Positions 57,100 through 64,000 of a stretch of DNA of 64,000 nucleotides are shown here, piece by piece. Positions within the stretch are counted from its first letter, which is position 1, and every line of letters starts with the position of its first letter. A program made the translations under genes and the position numbers. The stretch is from a virus: IMG/VR virus record IMGVR_UViG_3300037258_000150, positions 1 to 64,000 of that record; one strand, given 5' to 3'. Below the pieces are notes generated by a model. That model was not told the DNA's origin. It saw only the letters and a list, made by a program, of their open reading frames with translations, and made no database searches.

Positions 57100-59604
57100 T
57101 CATTGCAGGTCGCTCCAGTGCTTTTCACGCGCATACTTTGCGTCCTCATCCTCTTCCGCTCTGCGCATGTGATCTTTCGGCATCGGCAGCGAAATTCCAA
57201 TAAACACGACCGATTTTCCTCGATTGTCCATGCTTCTCTTAAACCCGTGCGCTTCCAGTTGGTCAGTGAACGCATTACGCCCTAGCGGCGGGGCTGCATT
57301 CTTCTCGCACCACTCGCGGTAGGAGCGATGGCCGGCAGAGAGCTTCAATTGCCCCGCCTTCTCGCACGCCTCATTCACCCACTGCGCGATCGAGTCCTCG
57401 GCATCTAAATAATCAGCCGTGGAGGCAAGCACGCTTGCCGGGGGTTTCAATCCCTCGCGCCGCCAGGTGATGCAGCCTTTCAGCGCCCACGCGAGCACCC
57501 CGCCATATTCCGCGGCAAGCTTGTCCGGTAATTCCGTATCACGCTTCAACGCATCGATCGTCACGCCGAATTCCACGAGCTGCATGCGGGCCCGCATGGC
57601 CTCATCGACCGAGCGCAGGCCCGGCTTTGTGTTTCCGATGATGAGCAGCGTATGCGTCGGCTCGAATTCAAATAGATCCTTGCCAATATAGCGCGCGCTG
57701 ATCGGATCTCCGCCCGTCAAGCGCTTGAGCCGCGCCTCATTCCATCGCCGGCCCGTGTCGATTTCCGAGGCTACGACGAACCTCGCGCCGCGCAGCACCG
57801 CAATTTCAGTCGGGTGACGCTCGTGGTGGCTCTCCATGAATAATTCCGCGCCCACCTCGAGCCCATAATCCCCGAGCGCGCGCCGAAATGCGTGTGCGAT
57901 CGTTCCCTTGCCGTTTCTACCAGAGCCCCACCAGAACGAGAGGGCGTGATCGCGCGAGGAGCCGGTGAGCCCGTACCCGAAAAGGCGCTGTACGTACTCC
58001 TTCACCTCATCGGCTGGCAGCGCCTCGGTGAGTGTCTTGATGAATATCGGGCATTCCCCGCCTGGCGCGGCGGCGGTCATTTTCGTGTGAAGCGCACAAG
58101 GGTCGTGAGGTCGCATCAGTCCGGTGCGCAGGTCCAGTATTCCAGCGGGCGTATTGAGCGCCCAGGGATCCGCGTCGAGCTCCCGCACTGACACCGCGTG
58201 CACGGGGTCCGAGCCTGCGAGCTTCGTGATGTTGTAGACGGTCTTCGCGTCCCCTAAGCGCTTACGAAGCCCTTTGCGCTGCGTGTCGGTGAGGGGCTGC
58301 GCCAGGTGCTCGGCGAGCACTTCGCGGCAGATAGCCCGCGAGAGATCGAATACGGAGCGCTTCTCATCGTGTGCCCAGCGCTTGCCATCCCACAGCAGCC
58401 ACCGGTCCCAGGCCGCGACGTAGCGCAGGCTTTTGCCGTAGCGAGCCGTGAAGCGTAGCGCGAGCTCATCATCGGAGAGGCCGAGCTCGCCGTCGTCTTT
58501 CTCCTGGCCGTCTGCGGCGGGATTCTCCCTTCCCTGCGAAGGGATTTTCTGGGAGGTTCCACGTGAAACGTTCGCTTGATCAGCGCGTGCGTCGGCGAAG
58601 CGCTTAGCCTCCTCTTCATAAGTGGATAGCGGCGGAATATCTGCCTGCGGCGCCGGAATATTCTCCGGAATATTCATCCCCGTCTTCAGCGCCAAAGCAG
58701 CGGCGCGGGCCCGATGCACCAGCGTGCCTACGGTGACGGTGGCCCCGCGAGCCTTGTCGTGCCGAAAGCTAGCCCAGCGGTAGCGGCAGTCGTGGATCCC
58801 GGCGTAATTAACCGGGCACTCACCGGTTAATTCCCCGGCGCTCCACGCGTGCCAGAGCGCAAAGCCATCGTCCACCCCCCCGCAGGCGAGGCTAATGGCC
58901 ATCCCTGCGTCTATCCATGCCCCGTAGCTCACTGGGTCAATCCATGGAAGCGTCTGCAGCAGCGTCTGCCGATCGCAGCCCCAGGAGGCTGGCGTTGCGG
59001 CGGGGAGCGGCTCGAGCGCGCGCGGCTCGACTTTGCGCTCATCGATGAGACCCGCCGGTAGCAGGATGGTCTCCCCCGAGGCGGATCCGCCGTGAAGCGG
59101 CCACCAGATGACGTAGCCGCCGGAAGCGCGCAGGTCGAGGCCGACGCGCACCTTGCCATTGAGCGCAAGCGACACGCCCCCGCGATATTCCACCGTCGGG
59201 GTGACACGGAAGAGGTAATGCCTCCCGCCCGAGAGCGTCGCGTGACTGCGGGTCTCGCAAAGCGCCACGGAGTTCTCGGCGATCCAATCCTTTGCCGCCG
59301 CATCCGCCTTGTATTCGTCGTAGTCGACGACGAGAAAGCCGGTTGCGGGCCCCGTGGGCACCCCCACCAGCGCATCGGGGTGCTCGCGCCACCAGGCGCG
59401 GATCTGGTCCGGGTCCTGGCTCGCGTCCTGAAATCCGTGCGGGGTGAGTGGGGATTTCGCCTTGACCACTTTGCGCTCGCCGCGCCAAAGGATCTGCGTC
59501 GGATGGAGCCGGCACGGGAAAACCGGATATTCGCGTGCGAGCCTCAGCACCGCCTCCACGGGCGCGATGCTGCAGACGAGCTGTTCGTTCCCCGCCACTC
59601 TCAC
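57100..59604 (-). CDS. Primase-polymerase / SF3 helicase fusion
   Basis: 834 residues from GTG 59604, which overlaps the previous stop (GTGA). N-terminal bifunctional primase-polymerase region (VFPCRLHP near 28-35, LTPHGFQDASQDPDQIRAWW, acidic VDYD at 93-96), a middle PriCT-like part, D5-type N-terminal region, then the helicase: Walker A GSGRNGKGT at 560-568, ASEID near 612-616 and motif C IIGNTKP near 655-661. It makes primers and unwinds DNA, as in P4 alpha-type replication. The neighbouring DnaA boxes suggest host help for loading. Confidence 0.9.
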   Translation of the reverse strand: MRVAGNEQLVCSIAPVEAVLRLAREYPVFPCRLHPTQILWRGERKVVKAKSPLTPHGFQDASQDPDQIRAWWREHPDALVGVPTGPATGFLVVDYDEYKADAAAKDWIAENSVALCETRSHATLSGGRHYLFRVTPTVEYRGGVSLALNGKVRVGLDLRASGGYVIWWPLHGGSASGETILLPAGLIDERKVEPRALEPLPAATPASWGCDRQTLLQTLPWIDPVSYGAWIDAGMAISLACGGVDDGFALWHAWSAGELTGECPVNYAGIHDCRYRWASFRHDKARGATVTVGTLVHRARAAALALKTGMNIPENIPAPQADIPPLSTYEEEAKRFADARADQANVSRGTSQKIPSQGRENPAADGQEKDDGELGLSDDELALRFTARYGKSLRYVAAWDRWLLWDGKRWAHDEKRSVFDLSRAICREVLAEHLAQPLTDTQRKGLRKRLGDAKTVYNITKLAGSDPVHAVSVRELDADPWALNTPAGILDLRTGLMRPHDPCALHTKMTAAAPGGECPIFIKTLTEALPADEVKEYVQRLFGYGLTGSSRDHALSFWWGSGRNGKGTIAHAFRRALGDYGLEVGAELFMESHHERHPTEIAVLRGARFVVASEIDTGRRWNEARLKRLTGGDPISARYIGKDLFEFEPTHTLLIIGNTKPGLRSVDEAMRARMQLVEFGVTIDALKRDTELPDKLAAEYGGVLAWALKGCITWRREGLKPPASVLASTADYLDAEDSIAQWVNEACEKAGQLKLSAGHRSYREWCEKNAAPPLGRNAFTDQLEAHGFKRSMDNRGKSVVFIGISLPMPKDHMRRAEEDEDAKYAREKHWSDLQ

Positions 59605-59729
59605 AATCCCCATCGCAGCAGTAAATTGCGCAGCCACCACGGGCAAAATCGCAGGTCAAGCGCCCGGCGTGCCCGCTTCCCGATGCGCGAGTCGGCCTCA
59701 GCCGAGCCGTCGGTCGTGAAGTCCCTCAT
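59601..59729 (-). CDS. Mini basic protein (42 aa)
   Basis: ATG 59729 overlaps the previous stop (ATGA) and its TGA overlaps the primase GTG (GTGA). The peptide is basic with RRALDLRFCPWWLRNLLLRWGL at its end, in two overlapping pieces: a Trp-rich hydrophobic helix. The overlaps on both ends support translation. Function unknown. Confidence 0.6.
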   Translation of the reverse strand: MRDFTTDGSAEADSRIGKRARRALDLRFCPWWLRNLLLRWGL

Positions 59730-59992
59730 ACCGCCGCCGACTTTGGGGCGCGCCCTTTCTTCGGCACCAGCGCCTCCCCAAACACATCCTCGAACGCCCG
59801 CTCGTATGTGCGCACCTTCCCATCCTGCCCCCGCCACACGATCACCTCGGCGAGTCCGCCCTCGATGATGCGCTCCCTCACCTTCTCCTTGCCGATCTCC
59901 ATCCACGACAGCTCCACCCCGTGCTCGCGCAGCCGGTGGGCGAGATGCGCCGCATCGTGATGGAGCGTAAACATGTCTTTCGTCTCAGCCAT
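59726..59992 (-). CDS. Small hypothetical protein
   Basis: 88 residues. AHLAHRLREHGVELSWMEIGKEKVRERIIEGGLAEVIVWRG and TYERAFEDVFGEALV give mixed helix and strand. It sits just before the primase in the operon. No family recognised. Confidence 0.65.
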   Translation of the reverse strand: MAETKDMFTLHHDAAHLAHRLREHGVELSWMEIGKEKVRERIIEGGLAEVIVWRGQDGKVRTYERAFEDVFGEALVPKKGRAPKSAAV

Positions 59993-60099
59993 TTTTCATC
60001 TCCAGCCACACCGACGCCCATACCGCCCCGATGACGATAATCACGAGGCACGATGGCGCACATCAGGCGCTCGGTGAGCGGCAGGTCGGGCTCCCTCAT
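59985..60099 (-). other. Possible frameshifted mini membrane gene
   Basis: ATG 60099 overlaps the previous stop (ATGA), as real genes here do. Its frame opens MREPDLPLTERLMCAIV but then becomes charged and runs deep into the next gene. In the +1 frame, LVIIVIGAVWASVWLEMKNG is a good transmembrane helix ending at 59985, close to the next ATG. Either a one-base error or a programmed shift would give a 37-residue membrane protein. Confidence 0.35.
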
Positions 60100-60278
60100 G
60101 CCGCCCGCCTCACCCGCACCGCTGCCCCGTCCCAGCGCGTGCGAAACACCCAGTGCTTGCGATACGCAAACTTCGATGCCGCCGTCTGCACCGCGTTCGC
60201 CGCGCGCCGGTCGTGGGCCTCGATCGCCTCCACTGTGCCGATGGCTACGGGCCAGGGATAGCGCTGGCGGCGGCTCAT
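60096..60278 (-). CDS. Small basic protein
   Basis: 60 residues with SRRQRYPWPVAIGTVEAIEAHDRRAANAV and RKHWVFRTRWDGAAVRVRR, a basic helix-strand protein and first in the replication operon after the terminators. No family recognised. Confidence 0.6.
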   Translation of the reverse strand: MSRRQRYPWPVAIGTVEAIEAHDRRAANAVQTAASKFAYRKHWVFRTRWDGAAVRVRRAA

Positions 60279-60595
60279 TTCACCGGCGCCTCAGAGCGGG
60301 CCGCACATCGTCGAGGGTGAATAAAATCGGGGCCATGAGGGCCCCGACGCGCCAGTCATCGCGCAGCGGGGAGCGCGGCGCGAGGTGGGAAAAGTGGCGA
60401 GAAAAAGGTGAAGGCCGGGAAGTGGTGGCCTCCCGGCCCTCGGGTTGCGCAGACGCAGGACGGAATGACAGCGTGCGCGCAGACTGAGCAGCAGGATTCG
60501 CTCCTGACTGCGATACTCTCGACCCCATCGTTCCGTCCTTCCCGGCGCTAGCGGCCGGTTATGTCATCGTGCTTCCCCCACCAGGGGCGGCGCGA
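60279..60595. other. 317-base gap between repressor-like gene and replication operon
   Basis: No well-supported gene. A frame at 60280-60528 (minus) has composition unlike neighbours and is rejected; its last 18 codons before 60278 are a possible leader. Two hairpins (60321-60346 and 60412-60437) and an inverted repeat GGACGGAA/TTCCGTCC (60457-60464, 60531-60538) fill it. Promoter for the replication operon must be here or in the switch; I cannot place it. Confidence 0.6.
60321..60346 (-). terminator. Terminator-like hairpin after the HTH gene
   Basis: On the minus strand CGGGGCC (60328-60334 complement) pairs with its partner at 60340-60346 in a seven-pair stem with a five-base loop, followed by ATTTTAT. 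It would end or attenuate transcripts from the HTH gene. A second stem, GGCCGGG 60412-60418 with CCCGGCC 60431-60437, lies upstream. Confidence 0.65.
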
Positions 60596-60817
60596 TCAAA
60601 CGTTAGCGTTCTGCGTTCGCAGGCTCCGGTATGTGACGCGCTTCTCGACGCCGAGCCCTTCAAGGAGTCTATCCGTAATATCGCGGCGCCCTTTGAGCAC
60701 ATCGCATATGAACTGGCGCGATACCCCTAGGCGTTTGGCCACCTTACTTTGCGAGGACTTCTTGCACTCGGCCTTCAGCATCTGCAGCGGATCTATCGTT
60801 GCCATGGATTTCAGCAT
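60596..60817 (-). CDS. HTH repressor- or Cro-like regulator
   Basis: 73 residues. SSQSKVAKRLGVSRQFICDVLKGRRDI is a clear XRE-type helix-turn-helix (about 21-47). It faces leftward, back to back with the early promoter at 60856-60883, as cI or Cro do. It has no strong ribosome site; starts at 60817 and 60805 are both possible. It is short for a full cI repressor (no dimer or cleavage domain), so perhaps a Cro-like or minimal repressor. Confidence 0.75.
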   Translation of the reverse strand: MLKSMATIDPLQMLKAECKKSSQSKVAKRLGVSRQFICDVLKGRRDITDRLLEGLGVEKRVTYRSLRTQNANV

Positions 60818-60834
60818 ACGCTAGCCGCGAGTCA

Positions 60835-60883
60835 GTACGCAAGTTTGCAGAACGCTTGACACGTACCAAAAAGAGCGTACAGT
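60835..60883 (+). promoter_or_regulatory. Early rightward promoter and operator region
   Basis: TTGACA at 60856-60861 and TACAGT at 60878-60883, 16 bases apart. GTACGC (60835-60840) and GCGTAC (60875-60880) form an inverted repeat spanning the -35, likely an operator for the divergent HTH protein. The ATG at 60893 comes only about three bases after the expected start of the message. Confidence 0.68.
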
Positions 60884-60892
60884 CCCTTCCAC

Positions 60893-61225
60893 ATGAACAC
60901 CGCGCCCACCCTCTCCGCCAAAAACCGCGCGATCTGCGCCGATATCGCGAGCGAGCTCACCGCGCACCCGGAGCGCTGGACGCAGGTGGTAATGGCCCGT
61001 GATGACATGGGATGCTCCGTCGCCTCTTATGATCCACGGGCTACCCGCTGGTGCGCGCTCGGCCATGTGGCCCGCAGGGTGCCCTTTCGGCAGTGGGTGC
61101 GCCATCCGATCGTATTCGCTCTTGAGGCGGCAATGGACAGCGACATTTCCACCTTCAACGACGCCGCTGATACAACTGCCGCCGACGTCGCGCGAGTCTT
61201 CCACGCCCTGAGCGACCCCACATGA
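60893..61225 (+). CDS. First early gene, hypothetical, possibly leaderless
   Basis: 110 residues. NRAICADIASELTAHPERWTQ and SYDPRATRWCALGHVARRVPF; globular with no family recognised, although similar small proteins begin early operons of other phages. No ribosome site is visible ahead of ATG 60893 and the -10 is only nine bases away, so translation may be leaderless. Confidence 0.72.
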   Translation: MNTAPTLSAKNRAICADIASELTAHPERWTQVVMARDDMGCSVASYDPRATRWCALGHVARRVPFRQWVRHPIVFALEAAMDSDISTFNDAADTTAADVARVFHALSDPT

Positions 61226-61302
61226 CCGACACCGCCTACGCCGAGGCATTGAAGCTCTGGACGCTGACCCAAGCGTGCACGCGCCCCCTTCCCACACCTT
61301 GA
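61222..61302 (+). CDS. Mini-gene (26 aa)
   Basis: ATGA overlap with the first early gene; 26 codons (MTDTAYAEALKLWTLTQACT then RPLPTP). Helical. The overlap is the only support for translation. Confidence 0.4.
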   Translation: MTDTAYAEALKLWTLTQACTRPLPTP

Positions 61303-61309
61303 GATCATC

Positions 61310-61447
61310 ATGAACCTGATGAAACCCAACAGCTACGAACTCTCCATCGCAGGCGAGACGCTCGCCATCACCCTCGCCGTGCTCGTCGTCGGCGTCGTGT
61401 GGGGGCTCATTTACGTGGCAGTGCTCGCGATCCGGGCGGGGGTGTAA
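61310..61447 (+). CDS. Mini membrane protein (45 aa)
   Basis: 45 residues with a strong transmembrane helix (LAITLAVLVVGVVWGLIYVA) after a soluble start. Located in the early operon; could modify the host membrane or block superinfection. No family recognised. Confidence 0.6.
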   Translation: MNLMKPNSYELSIAGETLAITLAVLVVGVVWGLIYVAVLAIRAGV

Positions 61448-61452
61448 TCCGA

Positions 61453-61680
61453 ATGATCCACACCGAATCAGGCCCCGTCCTCACCCGCGACGCCTTCGTC
61501 ATCGAGTCCCGCGTTGATGGCTATACCCATGTGCGCCTTCACGGCACCTGTCCTGCCGGCACGACGAAGCAGCAGGTTGCGCAGTGCTGGTATCACCCCG
61601 TCTTCGGCGGCAGGGAAGCTGAAGTGTGGACGAGTGAGGACGGCATCACTCATTTCATCGTCGTGCGCCATACCGACTGA
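61453..61680 (+). CDS. Small hypothetical protein
   Basis: 75 residues, strand-rich: GPVLTRDAFVIESRVDGYTHVRLHG in two beta hairpins and QQVAQCWYHPVFGG. No family recognised. Follows the mini membrane gene closely. Confidence 0.6.
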   Translation: MIHTESGPVLTRDAFVIESRVDGYTHVRLHGTCPAGTTKQQVAQCWYHPVFGGREAEVWTSEDGITHFIVVRHTD

Positions 61681-61686
61681 GCCGCC

Positions 61687-61899
61687 ATGCTGACCGTCAT
61701 TTTCTGCCCGCTCTGCCACGATCTCGAGCCGGACCCCGGCGAGCGCATCTGCTGCGAGTGTCTGAGCAAAAGCGAGCCGGGACCGGTAGTCGCCGCCTTC
61801 AGCGATGTGGGCCTAGCGTATGCGTACTGCAAGTCCAAGGGCGCGGGGTACGTCATCACGGCAGGCGTTGATTTCCCGTTCTGCGTCCGGAGGGTGTGA
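61687..61899 (+). CDS. Small zinc-ribbon protein
   Basis: 70 residues. FCPLCHDLEPDPGERICCECLS gives two CxxC pairs of a zinc ribbon, followed by a strand-helix unit. Function unknown; overlaps the next start. Confidence 0.65.
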   Translation: MLTVIFCPLCHDLEPDPGERICCECLSKSEPGPVVAAFSDVGLAYAYCKSKGAGYVITAGVDFPFCVRRV

Positions 61900-62267
61900 T
61901 GGATGCCATGATCGAAGTCGGCGAGTGTACCATCGGTCTCTGGTCGGTCTCCTTACCCGCCGGCGACTGGCTGCAGCACTTGGGTGTCATGCCCGATGGC
62001 ACCTACGAAATCGTCTACCGCTTTCGCTGGTACCGCGATGACAAGACCTTCGACAGTGCCGATGAGAAACGTTGGTTTCGTATTCGCACAAAGACTGGCG
62101 AGTCTGAGGCTCACGCCCTTGAGGTCGCCCGCTATGCCTACGGCACGTTGAATAAGTTGGGCGCGCATTGGGAACTGATGCGCGGTGCTCGCTCGTCCCA
62201 AGAGTTTGCCGACGTGTTGCTCGCGATGCCTGGAATGACGGCGCGGCATGAAGTGGTGGCAGCATGA
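61899..62267 (+). CDS. Hypothetical early protein
   Basis: 122 residues from ATG 61899 (GTG 61896 possible). Strands GECTIGLWSVSLPAGDWL, YEIVYRFRWYRDDK and a C-terminal helix suggest a compact alpha/beta fold. ATGA overlap with the next gene. No family recognised. Confidence 0.7.
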   Translation: MDAMIEVGECTIGLWSVSLPAGDWLQHLGVMPDGTYEIVYRFRWYRDDKTFDSADEKRWFRIRTKTGESEAHALEVARYAYGTLNKLGAHWELMRGARSSQEFADVLLAMPGMTARHEVVAA

Positions 62268-62461
62268 ACCCCATAAAACTCCTCGCCGTGGCACTGTTGC
62301 TCGACCTCTCAGGCTGCGCTGTGGCGCCTCCACTGACCGCGATGGCCCCGAATTTCTCAGAGACGCTGGTCTGCCACTTGGACGCCGCCACGGTGCCCGC
62401 AGCGTGGGAGTGCTCGGCGCTGCCGGAACGTCTCCTCATGATCGAGGAGCGTACGCCGTGA
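62264..62461 (+). CDS. Small lipoprotein
   Basis: 65 residues with a lipoprotein signal: MNPIKLLAVALLLD then lipobox LSGC (Cys18). Mature part is short with two more Cys. In the early operon, so perhaps a superinfection-exclusion lipoprotein. Second lipoprotein of the phage. Confidence 0.65.
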   Translation: MNPIKLLAVALLLDLSGCAVAPPLTAMAPNFSETLVCHLDAATVPAAWECSALPERLLMIEERTP

Positions 62462-62661
62462 CCGCGACCCACCTCGCCGCCATCCGTGAGCGCGATGCCA
62501 GCGCCGCCGTCACCTGGTTCAAGGTGCCCGCACTCGGCGCCTGTGGCCGAGCCTTCATCGACCGGCGCTGGCTCCTGAGCGAAGTGGATCGCCTCACGGC
62601 CGAACTCACCGCCGCGCAGGTCGCCCCGCTGGCTGAGGGCTTCTTCGGAGAAGGCCCGTGA
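62458..62661 (+). CDS. Small helical protein
   Basis: 67 residues from GTG 62458 (GTGA). LAAIRERDASAAVTWFKVPAL then GRAFIDRRWLLSEVDRLTAELTAAQ, a coiled coil. A common early-operon arrangement; function unknown. Confidence 0.65.
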   Translation: MTATHLAAIRERDASAAVTWFKVPALGACGRAFIDRRWLLSEVDRLTAELTAAQVAPLAEGFFGEGP

Positions 62662-62888
62662 GCCGCACCTGCCAACATGCCGTCCTCTACGTCGTGAGCG
62701 GCAGTGCGCGCCACGAGTTCGTCCCGTGCCTTTTCTGCGAGCGCGATGCAGCGCTGTCGCTACTCACCAGCGCACTTGCCGAGTATCACGCCGAGTATGG
62801 CGAGCTGATCGGGGAAAGCGAGCACTGGTCGTTCGAGGCGCGGCGGCTGTTGGGAGAATTTCCGCCGCCTGCTGCTCCAATCCGTTGA
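62658..62888 (+). CDS. Small protein with CxxC
   Basis: 76 residues from GTG 62658 (GTGA). CQHAVLYVVSGSARHEFVPCLFCERD holds a Cys pair and the second half is helical. Function unknown. Confidence 0.65.
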   Translation: MSRTCQHAVLYVVSGSARHEFVPCLFCERDAALSLLTSALAEYHAEYGELIGESEHWSFEARRLLGEFPPPAAPIR

Positions 62889-62916
62889 TATTCCCCCACA
62901 ACACCTGAGAATAATC

Positions 62917-63132
62917 ATGCCCACTCCCCGCCCCGACACCCGCATCTACTTGGTCACCGACAAAAAGGCCGACGCCAAGCGCCTGGTGCGCGCCCCGAAC
63001 AACGCCCAGGCCATCCGCCACTGCGCCAAGGACTTCAGCGCCACAGTGGCGAGTCAGGACGAGCTGATCGCGGCGGTTGGCGCGGGGGTGAAGGTGGAGG
63101 AGGCGAAAGCCTCGACAGATTTCGAGTCCTGA
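62917..63132 (+). CDS. Small hypothetical protein before recT
   Basis: 71 residues, strand-helix: RIYLVTDKKADAKRLVRAPNNAQAIRHCAKDFSATVASQDELI. Resembles small proteins ahead of recombination genes in other phages. No family recognised. Confidence 0.65.
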   Translation: MPTPRPDTRIYLVTDKKADAKRLVRAPNNAQAIRHCAKDFSATVASQDELIAAVGAGVKVEEAKASTDFES

Positions 63133-63161
63133 TTCTCGCATCTACAACTGGAGATTCTTCT

Positions 63162-63965
63162 ATGTCAACTTCCACTCCGCGAACCGCAGTAAGCACGCAG
63201 GTTGCAGCGGACGGAAATCGGTCCCTGGCCGTTACGTTCGAGCAACTGGAGAGGATGGCGGCGACCGTCGCCAAGTCAGGCTTGTTCGCCGTCAAGACCC
63301 CCGAAGCCGCGCTTTCCCTCATGTTGATTGCGCAGGCCGAAGGCATCCACCCCGCGCAGGCCATGATGGATTACGATGTGATCGAGGGGAAACCCTCACT
63401 CAAGTCCTCCGCCATGCTGACCCGGTTCCTGCGCGCCGGCGGCCAAGTCGAATGGCTCGAATGCTCGGACGCCAAGGTCACGGGCCGTTTCACATCCCCC
63501 AAAGGCAAGCAACTCTCCGTGACCTGGGACGACGCGCGCGTGAAGACCGCGGGCCTCGCCTCGCGCCCGAATCATCAGAAATTTCCCATGCAGATGAAGC
63601 GTGCGCGCTGCATCTCAGAGGGCATCCGTGCGCTCTGGCCGGTGACGCAGCTCTATACGCCCGAGGAGTTTGCCGACACGCCCGACTCCATCGACGTGAC
63701 CCCGCAGCGCATGGCGGATGCCGTGAAAGCCGCCGTCGCCAGCGCGCAAGCCTCGGCAACCGCGCTCACGGCGGAGGAGGGTGAGGAGCACTTCAACGCC
63801 ATGAAGGGGGCGAAGAATCAGGCGGAGCTCGCCAGCACCTTCGCTGCCGCCTGGAAGCACGCCGGAGACGCCAAGGACGCAGCCGCACGCGAGGCATTCA
63901 AGGCGATGTACGATGCCCGCAAGGCCGAGTTGGCCGCCGCCGCATCCGAAGAGGCCCCCACGTGA
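63162..63965 (+). CDS. recT: RecT-like single-strand annealing protein
   Basis: 267 residues with GGAG at good spacing before ATG 63162. SGLFAVKTPEAALSLMLIAQAEGIHPAQAMMDYDVIEGKPSLKSSAMLTRFL, given here as a family signature in the region of residues 45-95, is typical of phage RecT recombinases, which anneal single strands in homologous recombination. The C-terminus is a helix with Ala/Glu. The gene runs through the right end of the unit and its last codons recur at the left end. It is coupled to the Gp157-like gene by GTGA. No exonuclease partner was seen. Confidence 0.9.
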   Translation: MSTSTPRTAVSTQVAADGNRSLAVTFEQLERMAATVAKSGLFAVKTPEAALSLMLIAQAEGIHPAQAMMDYDVIEGKPSLKSSAMLTRFLRAGGQVEWLECSDAKVTGRFTSPKGKQLSVTWDDARVKTAGLASRPNHQKFPMQMKRARCISEGIRALWPVTQLYTPEEFADTPDSIDVTPQRMADAVKAAVASAQASATALTAEEGEEHFNAMKGAKNQAELASTFAAAWKHAGDAKDAAAREAFKAMYDARKAELAAAASEEAPT

Positions 63966-64000
63966 GCGGCTTGCCGAAGCTCTACGAAATCCTTGGCGAC
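63905..64000. repeat. Terminal direct repeat, right copy
   Basis: Same 96 bases as 1-96 with G at 63908 in place of C at base 4. It contains the end of recT and the first codons of the Gp157-like gene, joining the two ends of the window. Confidence 0.9.

Noticed and set aside
60280-60528. Minus-strand frame of 82 codons in the gap before the replication genes
   Set aside because: Its composition is disordered and Arg/Ser-rich, it spans hairpins and an inverted repeat, and lacks a ribosome site.
1-64000. tRNA genes and CRISPR arrays
   Set aside because: No cloverleaf-like or regularly spaced repeat array was recognised by eye on either strand; a tRNA scan would settle it.

Overview
The window holds a complete tailed double-stranded DNA phage genome. 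The last 96 bases (63905-64000) repeat the first 96 with one mismatch, so the unit is about 63.9 kb and closes on itself, as expected for a circular or circularly permuted molecule. Two convergent gene blocks fill nearly all of it. The gene set points to a temperate podovirus-type member of Caudoviricetes: large P22-like portal, large terminase, capsid, neck proteins, a gp10-like tail protein, two very large ejection-type proteins and many fibre or spike proteins, with no tape-measure or tail-tube gene seen. It also carries a tyrosine integrase, a serine recombinase and a divergent repressor-like switch. The host is probably a GC-rich Gram-negative bacterium, judged by the Sec, Tat and lipoprotein signals and the M15 endolysin.

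Rightward block (60893 to 64000, then 1 to 9609): a TTGACA/TACAGT promoter beside a divergent HTH gene drives a long chain of small genes, most coupled by ATGA or GTGA overlaps. It contains RecT, a Gp157-like protein, a DUF4326 protein, an RNA-ligase-like nucleotidyltransferase, an HTH protein, the tyrosine integrase and a Dam-type adenine methylase, then many small unknown and zinc-ribbon proteins. An 18-bp perfect palindrome sits inside a second promoter at 8409-8437. The block ends with a small lipoprotein gene whose stop codon overlaps that of the lipase gene coming the other way.

Leftward block (60817 down to 9606): HTH regulator, terminator-like hairpins, small genes and a primase-polymerase/SF3 helicase. 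Next come a candidate replication origin with two tandem perfect DnaA boxes, an endonuclease-like gene, the serine recombinase, terminase, portal, a GroES-like protein, scaffold candidate and capsid (own promoter at 45667-45696, terminator at 42998-43025), then neck and tail proteins. Two HNH endonucleases, one GIY-YIG endonuclease and one endonuclease remnant lie between the neck, tail and ejection genes. The block finishes with six contiguous fibre-region genes, small membrane proteins, an M15 endolysin, a papain-like peptidase and a class 3 lipase.

The most unusual signal is that at least eight fibre-like or small extracellular-type proteins (11829-23968 and 37834-39827) begin with convincing Sec or Tat signal peptides ending in AxA. 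The largest also has its cysteines in local pairs, as expected for disulfides formed outside the cytoplasm. Virion fibres normally assemble in the cytoplasm, so this set looks like an exported adhesin or spike system encoded by a phage. Other notable points are a Nudix domain inserted into a structural protein, an S74-like self-cleavage domain inside an ejection-type protein, and a GIY-YIG endonuclease fused to a copy of the N-terminus of the neighbouring neck protein. No tRNA gene or CRISPR array was seen.
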